A stretch of 64,000 bases of DNA from Maratus speciosus (Eukaryota > Arthropoda > Arachnida > Araneae > Salticidae). The notes below the pieces were generated by a model, which saw nothing but the letters and a program-made list of their open reading frames with translations, was not told the DNA's origin and searched no databases. The translations under genes were made by a program, and so were the position numbers. The DNA lies in assembly GCA_963932465.1 (NCBI GenBank), contig OZ010794.1, positions 212,053,748 to 212,117,747 on the forward strand, read 5' to 3'. Positions 32,059-44,589 of the stretch are shown piece after piece. Positions within the stretch are counted from its first letter, which is position 1. Every line of letters starts with the position of its first letter.

Positions 32059-33414
32059 ACAGTCTTGGAAAAAAAAGTAAACACTCCCTACTAACTCCTC
32101 AACAAATTACCGTAGAAGAAAGTTACTGGTACCGAACGATTGGAAATAAAGTCTACTTTTAAATGATGTAAATAAAATTTGCTTAGGGAGCCATCTACAT
32201 ATTAAAACTAACCATAACTTTGCTTTTTTTCAATACCAGTATACAATTCTGGCAGCATAAATGAATTCTACACCATTTAATTAGCCTAAAAACAAATTTT
32301 TATGCAATTCGTACCGTAAGTTTCCGAGAAATTAATTATTTTAAAACGAGCGTATTTTAAGGGCTGTATCCAAATTGAAGTTCGATACTCGATTTTTAAC
32401 CGACGGAGCCTCCTTCTTGATCAAGGCACATTAACTCCTTAATTCTCGCTCCCGTCATATTCTCGGGCTGTGTCTTTTACTCAAATTGTTTGATTCCCAC
32501 CAGTTTTATAAAATAGTGCAATTGGCTATATTTTAGTGTCGTTTTTCCTGTCATTAAATAAGGTGAATATTTCTTTTCTATAAAAGTGGTGCCAATAAGC
32601 AATTTGAATTTTTCAACCGTAATTTAATTCGAGCGTAAGTAGTTAAGCGTCTCTCAAGCAGTCAATGAAGTCTGCTAGATTACAGAACAGCGTAAGAAAT
32701 TTCAAAATATCTGGTCACTTTTCTATCATAGACGTCCCCTTAAACCATCATTTTGACGTTTTTTAAGCATAATTTGAAAACTACTTGGAATAAAATGTGA
32801 AATTTTGGATTTCCATGAAGCTGGACTTAATAAATCTAAATCCATCAAAAAATTATAGGTTACAATTTATAATTTTTTCGAATATTAATTTTATAATTCA
32901 TACCATAAAATTATAAAAATTGCAAATTCAACGTATTTATGTTTGGGTATATTAGTATTATTGCTACACAAAAAATTAGCACATTAGGAGCAAAATTTCA
33001 GGAGATGTAAATAAAAATATGAAAATGTAATTTAACATTAGAAGCACTAAATTTTGAATGCTTATAATTCAAAAACTTATCATTCAAATGCCTTGAAATT
33101 TCGTGTCTAGGCATAGTTTGAACCGCAGATTTGAAATATCTGGTTAAATTTGGGTATTTCCATTTAGGAAATTTTGGTTAATTTGGGTATTTCCATTTAG
33201 GAAGGAAGTTTAATCATTGAAAAAATTTAAGTTTGGATTCATTTTAATATGTAGATGGAAATATAAAGAAATAGATTATAATATAAGGAAAATTTATATA
33301 CATAATTTAACAGTAGACTTTATTTCCAATCGTTCGGTACCAGTAACTTTCGTCTACGATAATTTGTTGAGGAGTTAGTAGGGGGTGTTTACTTTTTTTC
33401 TCCCACGACTGCAC
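32059..33414. mobile_element. Non-autonomous element with about 95-bp TIRs
   Basis: Ends pair over about 95 bp. The left arm starts ACAGTCTTGGAAAAAAAAGT and continues through CTACTAACTCCTCAACAAAT to GAAATAAAGTCTAC. The right arm is its mirror and ends ACGACTGCA. ACAGT ends and a left TA suggest Tc1/mariner. No transposase. Carries the MITE 32431-32646. Confidence 0.8.
32431..32646. mobile_element. TTAA MITE, CCCCTTAATTCTCGC family, copy 3
   Basis: TTAA at 32431-32434 and 32643-32646; CTCCTTAATTCTCGCTCCCG at the left, AATTCGAGCGTAAGTAG at the right. Confidence 0.88.
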
Positions 33415-33496
33415 ATAATTTAAAATTATCGTTTTTTGAGCAATTTTTGTTTAACTCAGGAGTGATATTATGACTTTATGTCCAACAGAAACATAC

Positions 33497-35204
33497 TGCT
33501 GGAAATGTATCATGTAACTTACATAAATACCCTTGATACCACTTCGGCAGGTTATTATTTTATTTTATTGTCATAAAAAAATACTATTCTTTATATATTT
33601 TGATTATTATTATTATTTTATAAAATGCATATATATATTTAGAGTGTGTCTTACATATAGGTATTTTTATTATTATTATTATTATTTAATATAAATATAC
33701 TCATATATGTATTTATGCTATAAGGTCTTAATCAGAGTAGGACCACACAAGGAGTCCTATCTGTAGAGGGGATCTTTTCAGCGAGTCACGGAGTCTGCAA
33801 GCCGGACAATAGCTTGACATAAAATGCCAAGTCGTATTTATGACGGGATACTACTTTATTTATGATACCTAATAAAACAGGCCACACAGGCGAAGACTCG
33901 GGGGCCAGAAACCAAGATCGCTGACGCTCAAGGGGCGGAGTATGGTATACCCCGGAAAAAGTGCAACACGGAATCAGAGGTTTACAGGTCGAAGGAAGAA
34001 ATGGGGGTCAGCAAGGCTGACCGATCATTCGACGGAGGGAGCGGAGGACCCTCCTCCACATTGTCATCACGAGGTGATGTCGTATCTGAAGGAAGAAGTT
34101 ACAAATAGATCGATTCAAGTTTCTATATGATGATGACTTAAAATATAGATATCGATTGAAATTTCTATACCATGAAGACTTAAAAATATGAGTGCGATTC
34201 AAGTTGCAGAACCATGATGACTTAAAATAGATATCGGATTCAAGTTTCTATACCATGAAGACTTAAAATATAGGTATGGATGCAAACTCCTAAACCAGGA
34301 AGTCTTATATATATTGATGCAAGCTCCTATACCATGAAGACTAAAAACATAGATGTCGGTTCAAGTCTTTAAACCAGGACGACTCAAGAGATCGATGGAA
34401 ACTCCAAAACTATGCAGTCTTAAAAATAGAGTTCAGTTTGAGTTCCAGAATGACGATGTCGAATTATTTGGGTCGTGTTTTCCCGTTAAGGGATGACCCT
34501 ATGGATAAACCGTCCTCGGACATTACTTCGTCGTTAAGTGTTTTGAATTAGTGAACTTTACCGTGAGTGAAAAAAAAGTCATTCAATATGCCAAGGATAC
34601 AAGTGTGACCTTAACCACAACTGATCCCACTCTACAGAAGGTTTGTCCTTTTTATGTTGTAATTGAAAAATAAGTCAGAAACATGTTTTAGTTTAGTAAA
34701 TAATTTCGGACTTATGAATTATTCTAAATTATTATTGCTATGTGTTTCATTGGCTATTAAAGTAGATAGGAAAATTTTTTGTGGGAAACAAAAATTGTGT
34801 GTGATTCAGTGACATACATCACCAGTCTACAAGTATACAGAACTATAGTGTTTACATATAACGAACAATGTGATGACCAGTCCAGAATCTCCATTTAGTG
34901 GTATATTACACAAGGACAATTTTGTGTGTTACTATACTACTGTGATCAACCAGTGTGTCTTTGTTTTGAACTTTACTTACACACTAATGACAGTTACGAT
35001 CTTGCAGCTGTGCAGACAGTTAAGCAGCGTGTAGTTGCGGTTCATTCTTACATGATCAACGAGTGGTCGCCAGCAACGGATCAGTCGAGTAGTGAAAGGA
35101 GTTACTTTCAACAAAGATCGTTGTCTCTTAACCTAGAGTGGTTGGAGTACCAAACAAAAAAAAATAATTGATGAATAATTTTTTTTCCATAAAAACGAGG
35201 GGAT
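33497..35204 (+). repeat. LTR-like unit A (L+M)
   Basis: L block 33497-34649 and M block 34650-35204. L contains TAGGACCACACAAGGAGTCC and GAGGACCCTCCTCC (short palindromes), then a degenerate tandem repeat of about 42 bp (34115-34440, units like GATTCAAGTTTCTATACCAT plus GAAGACTTAAAATAT). The 62-codon ORF at 33942-34130 recurs in every unit without selection signs that I can judge. Confidence 0.8.
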
Positions 35205-36556
35205 ATGCTGGAAGTGTATCATGTAACTTACATAAATACCCTTGATACCACTTCAGCAGGTTATTATTTTATTTTATTGTCATAAAAAAATTCTATTATT
35301 TATATATTTTGATTATTATTATTATTTTATAAAATGCATATATATATTTAGAGTGTGTCTTACATATAGGTATTTTTATTATTATTATTATTATTTAATA
35401 TAAATATACTCATATATGTATTTATGCTATAAGTTCTTAATAAGAGTAGGACCACACAAGGAGTCCTATCTGTAGAGGGGATCTTTTCAGCGAGTCACGG
35501 AGTCTGCAAGCCGGACAATAGCTTGACATAAAATGCCAAGTCGTATTTATGAAGGGATACTACTCTATTTATGATACCTAATAAAACAGGCCACACAGGC
35601 GAAGACTCGGGGGCCAGAAACCAAGATCGCTGACGCTCAAGGGGCGGAGTATGGTATACCCCGGCAAAAGTGCAACACCGAATCAGAGGTTTGCAGGTCG
35701 AAGGAAGAAATGGGTGTCAGCAAGGTTGACCGATCATTCGACGGAGGGAGCGGAGGACCCTCCTCCACATTGTCATCACGAGGTGATGTCGTATCTGAAG
35801 GAAGAAGTTACAAATAGATCGATTCAAGTTTCTATATGATGATGACTTAAAATATAGATATCGATTGAAATTTATATACCACGAAGACTTAAAAATATGA
35901 GTGCGATTCAAGTTGCAGAACCATGATGACTTAAAATAGATATCGGATTCAAGTTTCTATACCATGAAGACTTAAAATATATTATATGGATGCAAACTCC
36001 TAAACCAGGAAGTCTTATATATATTGATGCAAGCTCCTATACCATGAAGACTAAAAACATAGATGTCGGTTCAAGTCTTTAAACCAGGGCGACTTAAGAG
36101 ATCGATGGAAACTCCAAATCTATGCAGTCTTAAAAATAGAGTTCAGTTTGAGTTCCAGAATGACGATGTCGAATTATTTGGGTCGTGTTTTCCCGTTAAG
36201 GGATGACCCTATGGATAAACCGTGCTCGGACATTGCTTCGTCGTTAAGTGTTTTGAATTAGTGAACTTTACCGTGAGTGAAAAAAAAGTCATTCAATATG
36301 CCAAGGATTCAAGTGTGACCTTAACCACAAGTGATCCCTTTCTACAGAAGGTTTGTCCTTTTTATGTTGTAATTGAAAAATAAGTCAGAAACATGTTTTA
36401 ATTTAGTAAATAATTTCGGACTTATGAATTATTCTAAATTATTATTGCTATGTGTTTCATTGGCTATTAAAGTAGATAGGAAAATTTTTTGTGGGAAACA
36501 AAAATTGTGTGTGATTCAGTGACATACATCACCAGTCTACAAGTATACAGAACTGT
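35205..36556 (+). repeat. LTR-like unit B (L plus part of M)
   Basis: Offset 1709 bp from unit A and highly similar. M is cut at ACAGAACTGTAGAACC (36556), where the 3.6 kb segment begins. Confidence 0.8.
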
Positions 36557-37037
36557 AGAACCGATACCGCCACCATTTTACCTACTATGACGTCATTAGA
36601 ATATTGCCCATTGATTGTTGGAGAAATTACTTTGTGAATGATTATCTCAATGATTTAATATTTTTGACGTTTCACGATGAATGAATCACATGAGTTTGTT
36701 TAGGTTTATAGAATGAGATATTAAGCTGTGATCAAATTTCAATTGAAGTTATCCAAGGATATATGTATTTTTAATCGAAATTAAAAACAATGCTTTGATC
36801 TCAAAATAAAAAGTTTTAGTTTGTATAATTTGTTATTTCTGTTAATTAAAGTACTTTTCCATTATAGCGCATTTAAAAAAAAAAGCTTGGCGCGATTCGG
36901 GCATCAGAAAGTGAGATATGTTGCGAAAATATATAAGCAGCTATGAAAACAAATCTAATGAACTTTTATCTTTGTTTATATATGCACATATGCATAAAAA
37001 ATCGTTTCTAAATATATATTTTTTTAATACAAATTAC

Positions 37038-37356
37038 GGCACAGATCTCAGATATGAACCGGGATACCTAACTGGCGCCAAAATGGTGTTATTTTGCCTG
37101 CTATGTTAACCCGGCTATTGTTTTTTATTTATTAATAAATTGTTTATTTACTTTTATTTTTTGTTTTTTAATTATATAAACTGCTTTGTTCTATAGTTAT
37201 TATTCAAACTTTTATTTATTTATAGTTATTTCCTTTTCAAAATGATAGCAAATAATTGAAAAATATATAATTAACTGGTATTCGAAAGAGAGATTTCTGC
37301 CAAATTGGCGTCATAGAAAAATCACGCCAACCCCCATGCGTATATGACATCTGTGC
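37038..37356. mobile_element. GGCACAGATG fold-back, copy a (diverged)
   Basis: Left GGCACAGATCTCAGATATG, right CATGCGTATATGACATCTGTGC, with ACTGGCGCCAAAATGGTGTT inside. Longer than the other copies because of extra AT-rich sequence. Confidence 0.65.
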
Positions 37357-37416
37357 AAAACTTACTTCTGTTTCTTTATAAAAATGGGTAAATAGCTTTT
37401 TTTATATTAAATTGTC

Positions 37417-37623
37417 GGCACAGATGTCATATACGCCCATATTGGCGCGATTTTATTTTTTTTTACGCCGATGTCATATACGCACCGGGTACTTAACTGG
37501 CGCCAAAGTGTCGTTATTTTGCTTGTAATGGTAACCCGAATGTTGTTTATGCTGATGATGTTTTCGCCTAATTGGCGTCGGAAAAAAATCGCGCCAATAT
37601 GTGGCGTATATGACATCCGTGCC
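37417..37623. mobile_element. GGCACAGATG fold-back, copy b
   Basis: 207 bp, ends GGCACAGATGTCATATACGC and GCGTATATGACATCCGTGCC. About 45 bp of each arm pair, including ATATTGGCGCGATTTTTTT. The interior has TGGCGCCAAAGTGTCGTTAT. Confidence 0.85.
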
Positions 37624-38165
37624 AAATTGTATACATATGGAAAAAATTGCTTGTGAGTATGAAGCAGTAAATAGGTTGCCAGAAAATACGTTAACAAACT
37701 TCTTTCTCGCCAAGAAACTTTTCTCCGAAGTATTGTACATAAGCAATGATTGCTAGAAATGCATTTTTAATTATGATATGCGCTTTTATGTTTCACTACA
37801 TTTATGCATACTATACTGTGTGTATAAATGCTACAGTTCATATGCAGGGCTGCACAAAAGAATTCGTAAGGGTTACTAAGTATGAGAGTAAATTGCTTAA
37901 AGGCGGTTTTTAATGGAGTTATGCAATTTTACGCTGAACTGCATTTAGTTTCCTAAGAAATTTTGTAGAATATAGATAAAATGATATACATGGTCACGCA
38001 AAGAATTGGATACATAACCGTCTGTGGATGATAATATCTGGGAATGTGATTTCAGTAGTTTTAAGAGTAGTTTAAATTAAATTTTAGCTAAAAAGTGGCA
38101 TGTTATAACTATGTAGGTACCATTGGCTATGGACGGTAACTGCTGAAATCAATTTTTAAATTTTG

Positions 38166-38372
38166 GGCACAGATGTCATATTCGCCCCATATTGGCGCGA
38201 TTTTTTTCTGACGCCAATGTCATATACGCAATGTATACTTAACCGACGCCAAAGTGTCGTTATTTTGCTTGATATGGTAACCCGAATGCTGTTGTTTATG
38301 ATGTTGATGTTTTCGCCAAATCAGCGTCGGAAAAATAACGCGCCAATATGGGGCGAATATGACATCTGTGCC
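38166..38372. mobile_element. GGCACAGATG fold-back, copy c
   Basis: Same structure and length as copy b. The related segment at 45.2 kb lacks it, giving an approximate empty site. Confidence 0.85.
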
Positions 38373-38429
38373 AAATTTTGTTATGCGTTTCTAAAATATT
38401 TACTTAGTTATCTTGGTACTTCTTAGTTA

Positions 38430-38624
38430 TCCCGTCGGCCAAATTACTGTCGCCAAATTGTAAGATTAATTGCCAATAATGGTTGACATTAATTAATTAA
38501 TTAAATGCCAAAAATGGCCAATAAAACTATTAATTCGACGTTTTATTTGTATTTTTATTTTGTTTTATTATGTTTTACTATTGATTTGGCGATTTATATA
38601 ATTTGGCGAAATTGGTCGACGGGA
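38430..38624. mobile_element. TIR element TCCCGTCG...CGACGGGA
   Basis: Ends TCCCGTCGGCCAAATT and AATTGGTCGACGGGA (imperfect arms) flanked by TA on both sides. The interior repeats TTTGGCGA-type words. A related fragment occurs in the Helitron at 31293-31445. Confidence 0.7.
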
Positions 38625-38814
38625 TATCTAAGACGTAACGTTATCTTATTTATCTTATTTCCCTAAATAACGAAGTTTTGTTAAAGCATTTAGGATGTGT
38701 TGGAAAGTGTTTCATATTCTATGCTTAACGCATGATTTTTCTTTCTTCTTTAGTCTTATTTTGCATTTATTTCATTCTTAATTTTTTAGTCTTATACTGC
38801 TTTATAGAAACTTT

Positions 38815-39025
38815 GGCACAGTTGTCATATATGTTATCATATATTGGCGCGATTTTTTCCGACGCCAATTTGGCGAAAACATCAACAGCATAAACAACAA
38901 CATCCGGATTACCATATCAAGCAAAATTACGACACTTTGGCGCCAGTTAAGTACCCGTTGTGTATATGACATTGGCGTCAGAAAAAAATCGCGCCAATAT
39001 GGGGCGCGTATATGACATCTGTGCC
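38815..39025. mobile_element. GGCACAGATG fold-back, copy d (reverse orientation)
   Basis: Ends GGCACAGTTGTCATATATG and CGTATATGACATCTGTGCC; the interior word order is the reverse of copies b and c. Confidence 0.82.
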
Positions 39026-39191
39026 GAAACTTTAATATTTAAGGTTTAAACTCTTCGCTCCACTCCCCTTGCATATAGTACACACTATAACACGGATAGC
39101 GCAAAATAATAGACAGTTTGGTACTTTTCCTTTGGCATTTTTTAAAAAAAGCTTGGTGTAATTTGGGCATCAGAAGGTGAGATTTGGGTAC

Positions 39192-39517
39192 TTTTCCGTT
39201 ATGCGGACACCATTGTCGCCAAGCGTAATATTTGGCGCAAAATCGTGAATTGAAGCATTTGAAAAATTAAAGAAAAACCATTGTCGATACTAAAGTGAGC
39301 ATTTAAAACATATAACATTTGAAAATTCCAGACTTTTACGATTTCATCAAATCACAAATACATACTTAAAATAAGTGGACAAATAACTGCTATAAAATAA
39401 AGCATTAAAATAAAACTCATATTAAACTGCTGGCATAAAATTACAAATATCTTTTAGAATTTTGAAATAATTGGCGCATTAGCATACATTTTGACATGGT
39501 GTCCGTATAACGGAAAA
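39192..39517. mobile_element. TIR element TTTTCCGTTATGCGGACACC
   Basis: Left TTTTCCGTTATGCGGACACC, right GGTGTCCGTATAACGGAAAA, with TTGGCGC words next to both arms. It interrupts the direct repeat described for this segment. Confidence 0.75.
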
Positions 39518-40141
39518 ATATCGAAATTTGTTGTCAAATCCATATAAACAGCTATGAAAACAAATTTGATGAACGTTTTTGTTTGTTTTATATGTATCTT
39601 ATTGATGTTTTTAGGTACAAATTACATCTGTTTCTGTATAAAATTAGAGAAACGGCTTTTTTATGTTAAATAAATCGTATAAATATCGAAAAAAAATGCG
39701 TGTGTATATAAAATGAAACAGTGAATAGGTTCCCGGGAAATGTGTTACCAAATTTCCTTTTTCGCCAAGGCACCTACACTGGAAAAGTACCTAAAGCACA
39801 TTAAAATCGCGGAGTTAGGAGCTCACACAGTACACCGTTGTCTATTGGTGGTTATTTTATTAGTAGCATCGGGAGGAAGATGTAAAGATGTACTTTAAAT
39901 TTTCACTCATAGATTTCGAAAAAATATCTTAAAAGAGTGGAGTTTAAATTAAATTTCGGTGACCTCCATTGTGAAAGATTAATGGTTTTAAATGGGAATT
40001 TCGCCAAATTAGCCAGCTATCGCCAAGTTGGTTAAAATTTGGCGCTATTGTAGTAACCCTGCATTAATATTTTTCAACAATTACTCATTTCAATGAGGTG
40101 GTCCTACCGGAATAGTGAGGGACACACAGAGACTTGGATTT

Positions 40142-41679
40142 TATATAAATAGATATAAATATACTCATATATGTATTTATGCTATAAGTTCTTAATAAGA
40201 GTAGGACCACACAAGGAGTCCTATCTGTAGAGGGGATCTTTTCAGCGAGTCACGGAGTCTGCAAGACGGACAATAGCTTGACATAAAATGCCAAGTCGTA
40301 TTTATGACGGGGTACTACTTTATTTATGATACCTAATAAAACAGGCCACACAGGCGAAGACTCGGGGGCCAGAAACCAAGATCGCTGACGCTCAAGGGGC
40401 GGAGTATGGTATACCCCGGAAAAAGTGCAACACCGAATCAGAGGTTTGCAGGTCGAAGGAAGAAATGGGGGTCAGCAAGGCTGACCGATCATTCGACGGA
40501 GGGAGCGGAGGACCCTCCTCCACATTGTCATCACGAGGTGATGTATCTGAAGGAAGAAGTTACAAATAGATCGATTCAAGTTTCTATATGATGATGACTT
40601 AAAATATAGATATCGATTGAAATTTCTATACCATGAAGACTTAAAAATATGAGTGCGATTCAAGTTGCAGAACCATGATGACTTAAAATAGATATCGGAT
40701 TCAAGTTTCTATACCATGAAGACTTAAAATATATTATATGGATGCAAACTCCTAAACCAGGAAGTCTTATATATATTGATGCAAGCTCCTATACCATGAA
40801 GACTAAAAACGTAGATGTCGGTTTAAGTCTTTAAACCAGGACGACTTAAGAGATCGATGGAAACTCCAAATCTATGCAGTCTTAAAAATAGAGTTCAGTT
40901 TGAGTTCCAGAATGACGATGTCGAATTATTTGGGTCGTGTTTTCCCGTTAAGGGATGACGCTATGGATAAACCGTCCTCGGACATTGCTTCGTCGTTAAG
41001 TGTTTTGAATTAGTGAACTTTACCGTGAGTGAAAAAAAAGTCATTCAATATGCCAAGGATTCAAGTGTGACCTTAACCACAAGTGATCCCTCTCTACAGA
41101 AGGTTTGTCCTTTTTATGTTGTAATTGAAAAATAAGTCAGAAACATGTTTTAATTTAGTAAATAATTTCGGACTTATGAATTATTCTAAATTATTATTTC
41201 TATGTGTTTCATTGGCTATTAAAGTAGATAGGAAAATTTTTTGTGGGAAACAAAAACTGTGTGTGATTCAGTGACATACATCACCAGTCTACAAGTATAC
41301 AGAACTGTAGAACCAGAACTATAGTGTTTACATATAACGAACAATGTGATGACCAGTCCAGAATCTCCATTCAGTGGTATATTACACAAGGACAATTTTG
41401 TGTGTTACTATACTACTGTGATCAACCAGTGTGTCTTTGTTTTGAACTTTACTTACACACTAATGACAGTTACGATCTTGCAGCTGGGCAGACAGATAAG
41501 CAGCGTGTAGTTGCGGTTCATTCTTACATGATCAACGAGTGGTCGCCAGCAACGGATCAGTCGAGTAGTGAAAGGACTTACTTTCAACAAAGATCGTTGT
41601 CTCTTAACCTAGAGTGGTTGGAGTACCAAACAAAAAAAATTAATTGATGAATAAATTTTTCCATAAAAACGAGAGGATA
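40142..41679 (+). repeat. LTR-like unit C (5'-truncated L plus M)
   Basis: Begins inside L at ATATAAATATACTCATATAT and continues through M to AAAACGAGAGGATA. M carries the open frame 41324-41647 (107 codons, shared in shorter form with unit A), unassigned. At 41305-41325 AGAACT-GTAGAACC-AGAACT replaces the single AGAACT of unit A. Confidence 0.78.
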
Positions 41680-43552
41680 TGCTGGAAGTGTATCATGTAA
41701 CTTACATAAATACCCTTGATACCACTTCAGCAGGTTATTATTTTATTTTATTGTCATAAAAAAATTCTATTATTTATATATTTTGATTATTAATATTATT
41801 TTATAAAATGCATATATATATTTAGAGTGTGTCTTACATATAGGTATTTTTACTATTATTATTATTATTTAATATAAATATACTCATATATATATTTATG
41901 CTATAAGTTCTTAATAAGAGTAGGACCACACAAGGAGTCCTATCTGTAGAGGGGATCTTTTCAGCGAGCCACGGAGTCTGCAAGCCGGACAATAGCTTGA
42001 CATAAAATGCCAAGACGTATTTATGACGGGATACTACTTTATTTATGATACCTAATAAAACAGGCCACACAGGCGAAGACTCGGGGGCCAGAAACCAAGA
42101 TCGCTGACGCTCAAGGGGCGGAGTATGGTATACCCCGAAAAAAGTGCAACACCGAATCAGAGGTTTGCATGTCGAAAGAAGAAATGGGGGTCAGCAAGGC
42201 TGACCGATCATTCGACGGAGGGGGCGGAGGACCCTCCTCCACATTGTCATCACGAGGTGATGTCGTATCTGAAGGAAGAAGTTTCAAATAGATCGATTCA
42301 AGTTTCTATATGATGATGACTTAAAATATAGATATCGATTGAAATTTCTATACCATGAAGACTTAAAAATATGAGTGCGATTCAAGTTGCAGAACCATGA
42401 TGACTTAAAATAGATATCGGATTCAAGTTTCTATACCATGAAGACTTAAAATATAGATATGGATGCAAACTCCTAAACCAGGAAGTCTTATATATATTGA
42501 TGCAAACTCCTATACGATGAAGACTAAAAACATAGATGTCGGTTCATGTCTTTAAACCAGGACGACTTAAGAGATCGATGGAATCTCCAAAACTATGTAG
42601 TCTTAAAAATAGAGTTCAGTTTGAGTTCCAGAATGACGATGTCGAATTATTTGGGTCGTGTTTTCCCGTTAAGGGATGACCCTATGGATAAACCGTCCTC
42701 GGACATTGCTTCGTCGTTAAGTGTTTTGAATTAGTGAACTTTACCGTGAGTGAAAAAAAAGTCATTCAATATGCCAAGGATTCAAGTGTGACCTTAACCA
42801 GAAGTGATCCCTCTCTACAGAAGGTTTGTCCTTTTTAACCTTTTTGTATTCCCATTGTGTGAATAATTTATGTTGTATTAGGGAGGTACAATTTATGGTA
42901 CTCAAGCAATTAAGTATTCATTGTAATGTTAATTTAAAAAGTAAATTTAAGGTAATTACTAATTCAATTTCGTTCTTTGGAACGATGGTGTCTTATGACA
43001 CAATTCTATTTTGTTTATTTTATTATTTTGTAAATATGTACAGTAACTGTAAATAAACCTTTTGTTTATTGTTAACTTTTGGCTATGTTTTTAATACAAC
43101 ATGAGTCTATTGTTTTACTTTAATGTAAGTTTTATTTCAGATGACAGTATGCTTTATGATGCTATTTATGCGTAGTTTAGGTAGGTTTTATTTAGATTCA
43201 ACTGCGCGGTCTATACGCTATTTCTTCACTAAAATTACACAACGCAGCTTGGGGCGTTTTGGAGATGTGTTTCCTCCCGCCTCAATTTAAGATAATTAAG
43301 GTTAGTTTAATTATCAGGAATAGCCAGGACCAGTATGATATAATTACGATCACAAATGTTTGTCTATAAATTGTAATGTTTAAATACCCACTATAATAAT
43401 TCAGGTATTTCAGGTCAGTGATTGAGGAGTAGTTAACCTCTCTTACTCTCTTGGGTAATTACCCCATTACCCAATTATTATTTCCCCCAACCTTCAAGGT
43501 ATGTTTGGGTATTTAAGTTGGTTCCGGTAAATGGACCTGGATCTCCCCAGCA
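41680..43552 (+). repeat. LTR-like unit D, the only complete LTR candidate
   Basis: The L block (41680-42834) runs into a unique right part with GTAACTGTAAATAAACCTTT (possible polyadenylation signal at 43053) and closes CTCCCCAGCA. TGCTGG/CCAGCA ends give a 1.87 kb LTR. L is offset 1719 bp from unit C. Confidence 0.7.
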
Positions 43553-43557
43553 CATAC

Positions 43558-44589
43558 ATAATTTTTTTCACTTTTTTTCTTGTGAATAATTAACATAAAT
43601 AGACTAAAATATAACGTTTTAATAAAAAAAAAAAACAAGCATTAAAGTTTTAAGCGTATGATAATACCTTTTAATATTTTATGATACATGTTACTGCTTT
43701 TAAAAGAAAAGAAAATTATGGAATAATAAACACGATGTTTACAATATTTTAAAATCTTTATTACTTATGTAAAATATATAAAAGGGCCGGTAACACTATG
43801 TTACATATGCCTGAAACTATTTAATGATATTTTCTCGCATCCGTCTAATTATCAGCTTGTAAACATTAGGGATTGTCCCTGGGGAAATGTTTCCATTAAT
43901 TTACTCTACCACTATTTACAAACAATAATAATCAGCTTCCAAGGGTAATTATATTTAGATATAACAATGTAAAAAAAATATTAAAAATAGTATTTTCTTC
44001 TCAGTCGGATGAGCAGATTAATTTCAATTTTTTTTCTTTTTTAACACTTTCGAACAAAGTTGAAAAGTGTTTATAACTTTGGTTTGTTTGGCCGTATGTC
44101 CGTCTGTCCGCGCTCTAACTCTCATAAATATACTCGGATTGCCCTGAAATTTTTGTGTGTTATTAAGGTTTACCCTAGCACGATCCCTATTTCAAATGAA
44201 GTTTATAGCATGTTCAGTTTATTTACAGGGACAGTCAAAATTATTCCCTTACATTGCGGTCAATGGGAACAAATCGCTTCCAATGAATTTTAATGAGATT
44301 ACACCCTTTCAAACATAATAAAATTGATATGCATTTACAAAGTGCACTAAAATATGCATTCTGTAGAGTATGCGGTGCAAAGAATTGTTATTATTTTTTA
44401 CAGTGCCAAACAAAAGAATTCCGTTACATAATGGTATAGGGAGGAGTTGTTTTCGGCGTATTTTAATTATTTTAAACTATTTCATATATAATGAAACTGA
44501 TATATGTCGCTGTGGCTTAGTATAAGTTATTTCATGTATAATACGAATTGAATAGCATTTACAGGGACACACAAAAGATTTCAGATAGT
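43558..44589. other. Unassigned AT-rich sequence
   Basis: No gene seen. The stretch 44090-44150 (GTATGTCCGTCTGTCCGCGC followed by an ATACTCGGATTGCCCTGAAA-type block) looks like tails of rolling-circle repeats, but no termini are visible. Confidence 0.4.

Larger units (their letters stand above)
36557..40141. repeat. 3.6 kb segment between LTR-like units B and C
   Basis: Contains a direct repeat (36841-37020 with 39120-39180 plus 39530-39600; AAGCTTGG, GGGCATCAGAA, CAGCTATGAAAACAAAT), four GGCACAGATG fold-backs, two other TIR elements and a block (37730-38760) shared with 44590-45350. No ORF with a recognised domain. Confidence 0.65.
33497..43552 (+). mobile_element. Composite LTR-type element with four LTR-like units
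   Basis: Bounded by TGCTGG (33497) and CCAGCA (43552) and flanked by CATAC on both sides (33492-33496, 43553-43557), the pattern of a single LTR-element insertion. Inside are four copies of a roughly 1.15 kb block (L) starting TGCTGGAAATGTATC or equivalent. The first is followed by about 555 bp (M) ending in a polypurine-like AAAACGAGGGGATA just before the next TGCTGG. Only the last L runs into a different right part (42835-43552) ending CCAGCA. No gag or pol is visible. A 3.6 kb segment separates units B and C. Confidence 0.65.

Noticed and set aside
33942..34130. 62-codon ORF present four times (also 35651, 40406, 42125)
   Set aside because: Lies inside the LTR-like block and is repeated only because the block is; no domain recognised.
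41324..41647. 107-codon ORF in the M block
   Set aside because: Open in units A and C but matches no gag-pol domain that I know; kept as part of the repeat rather than called a gene.
44060..44293. 77-codon ORF with VCPRSNSHKY
   Set aside because: Derives from a GTCCGTCTGTCC rolling-circle-type repeat tail.
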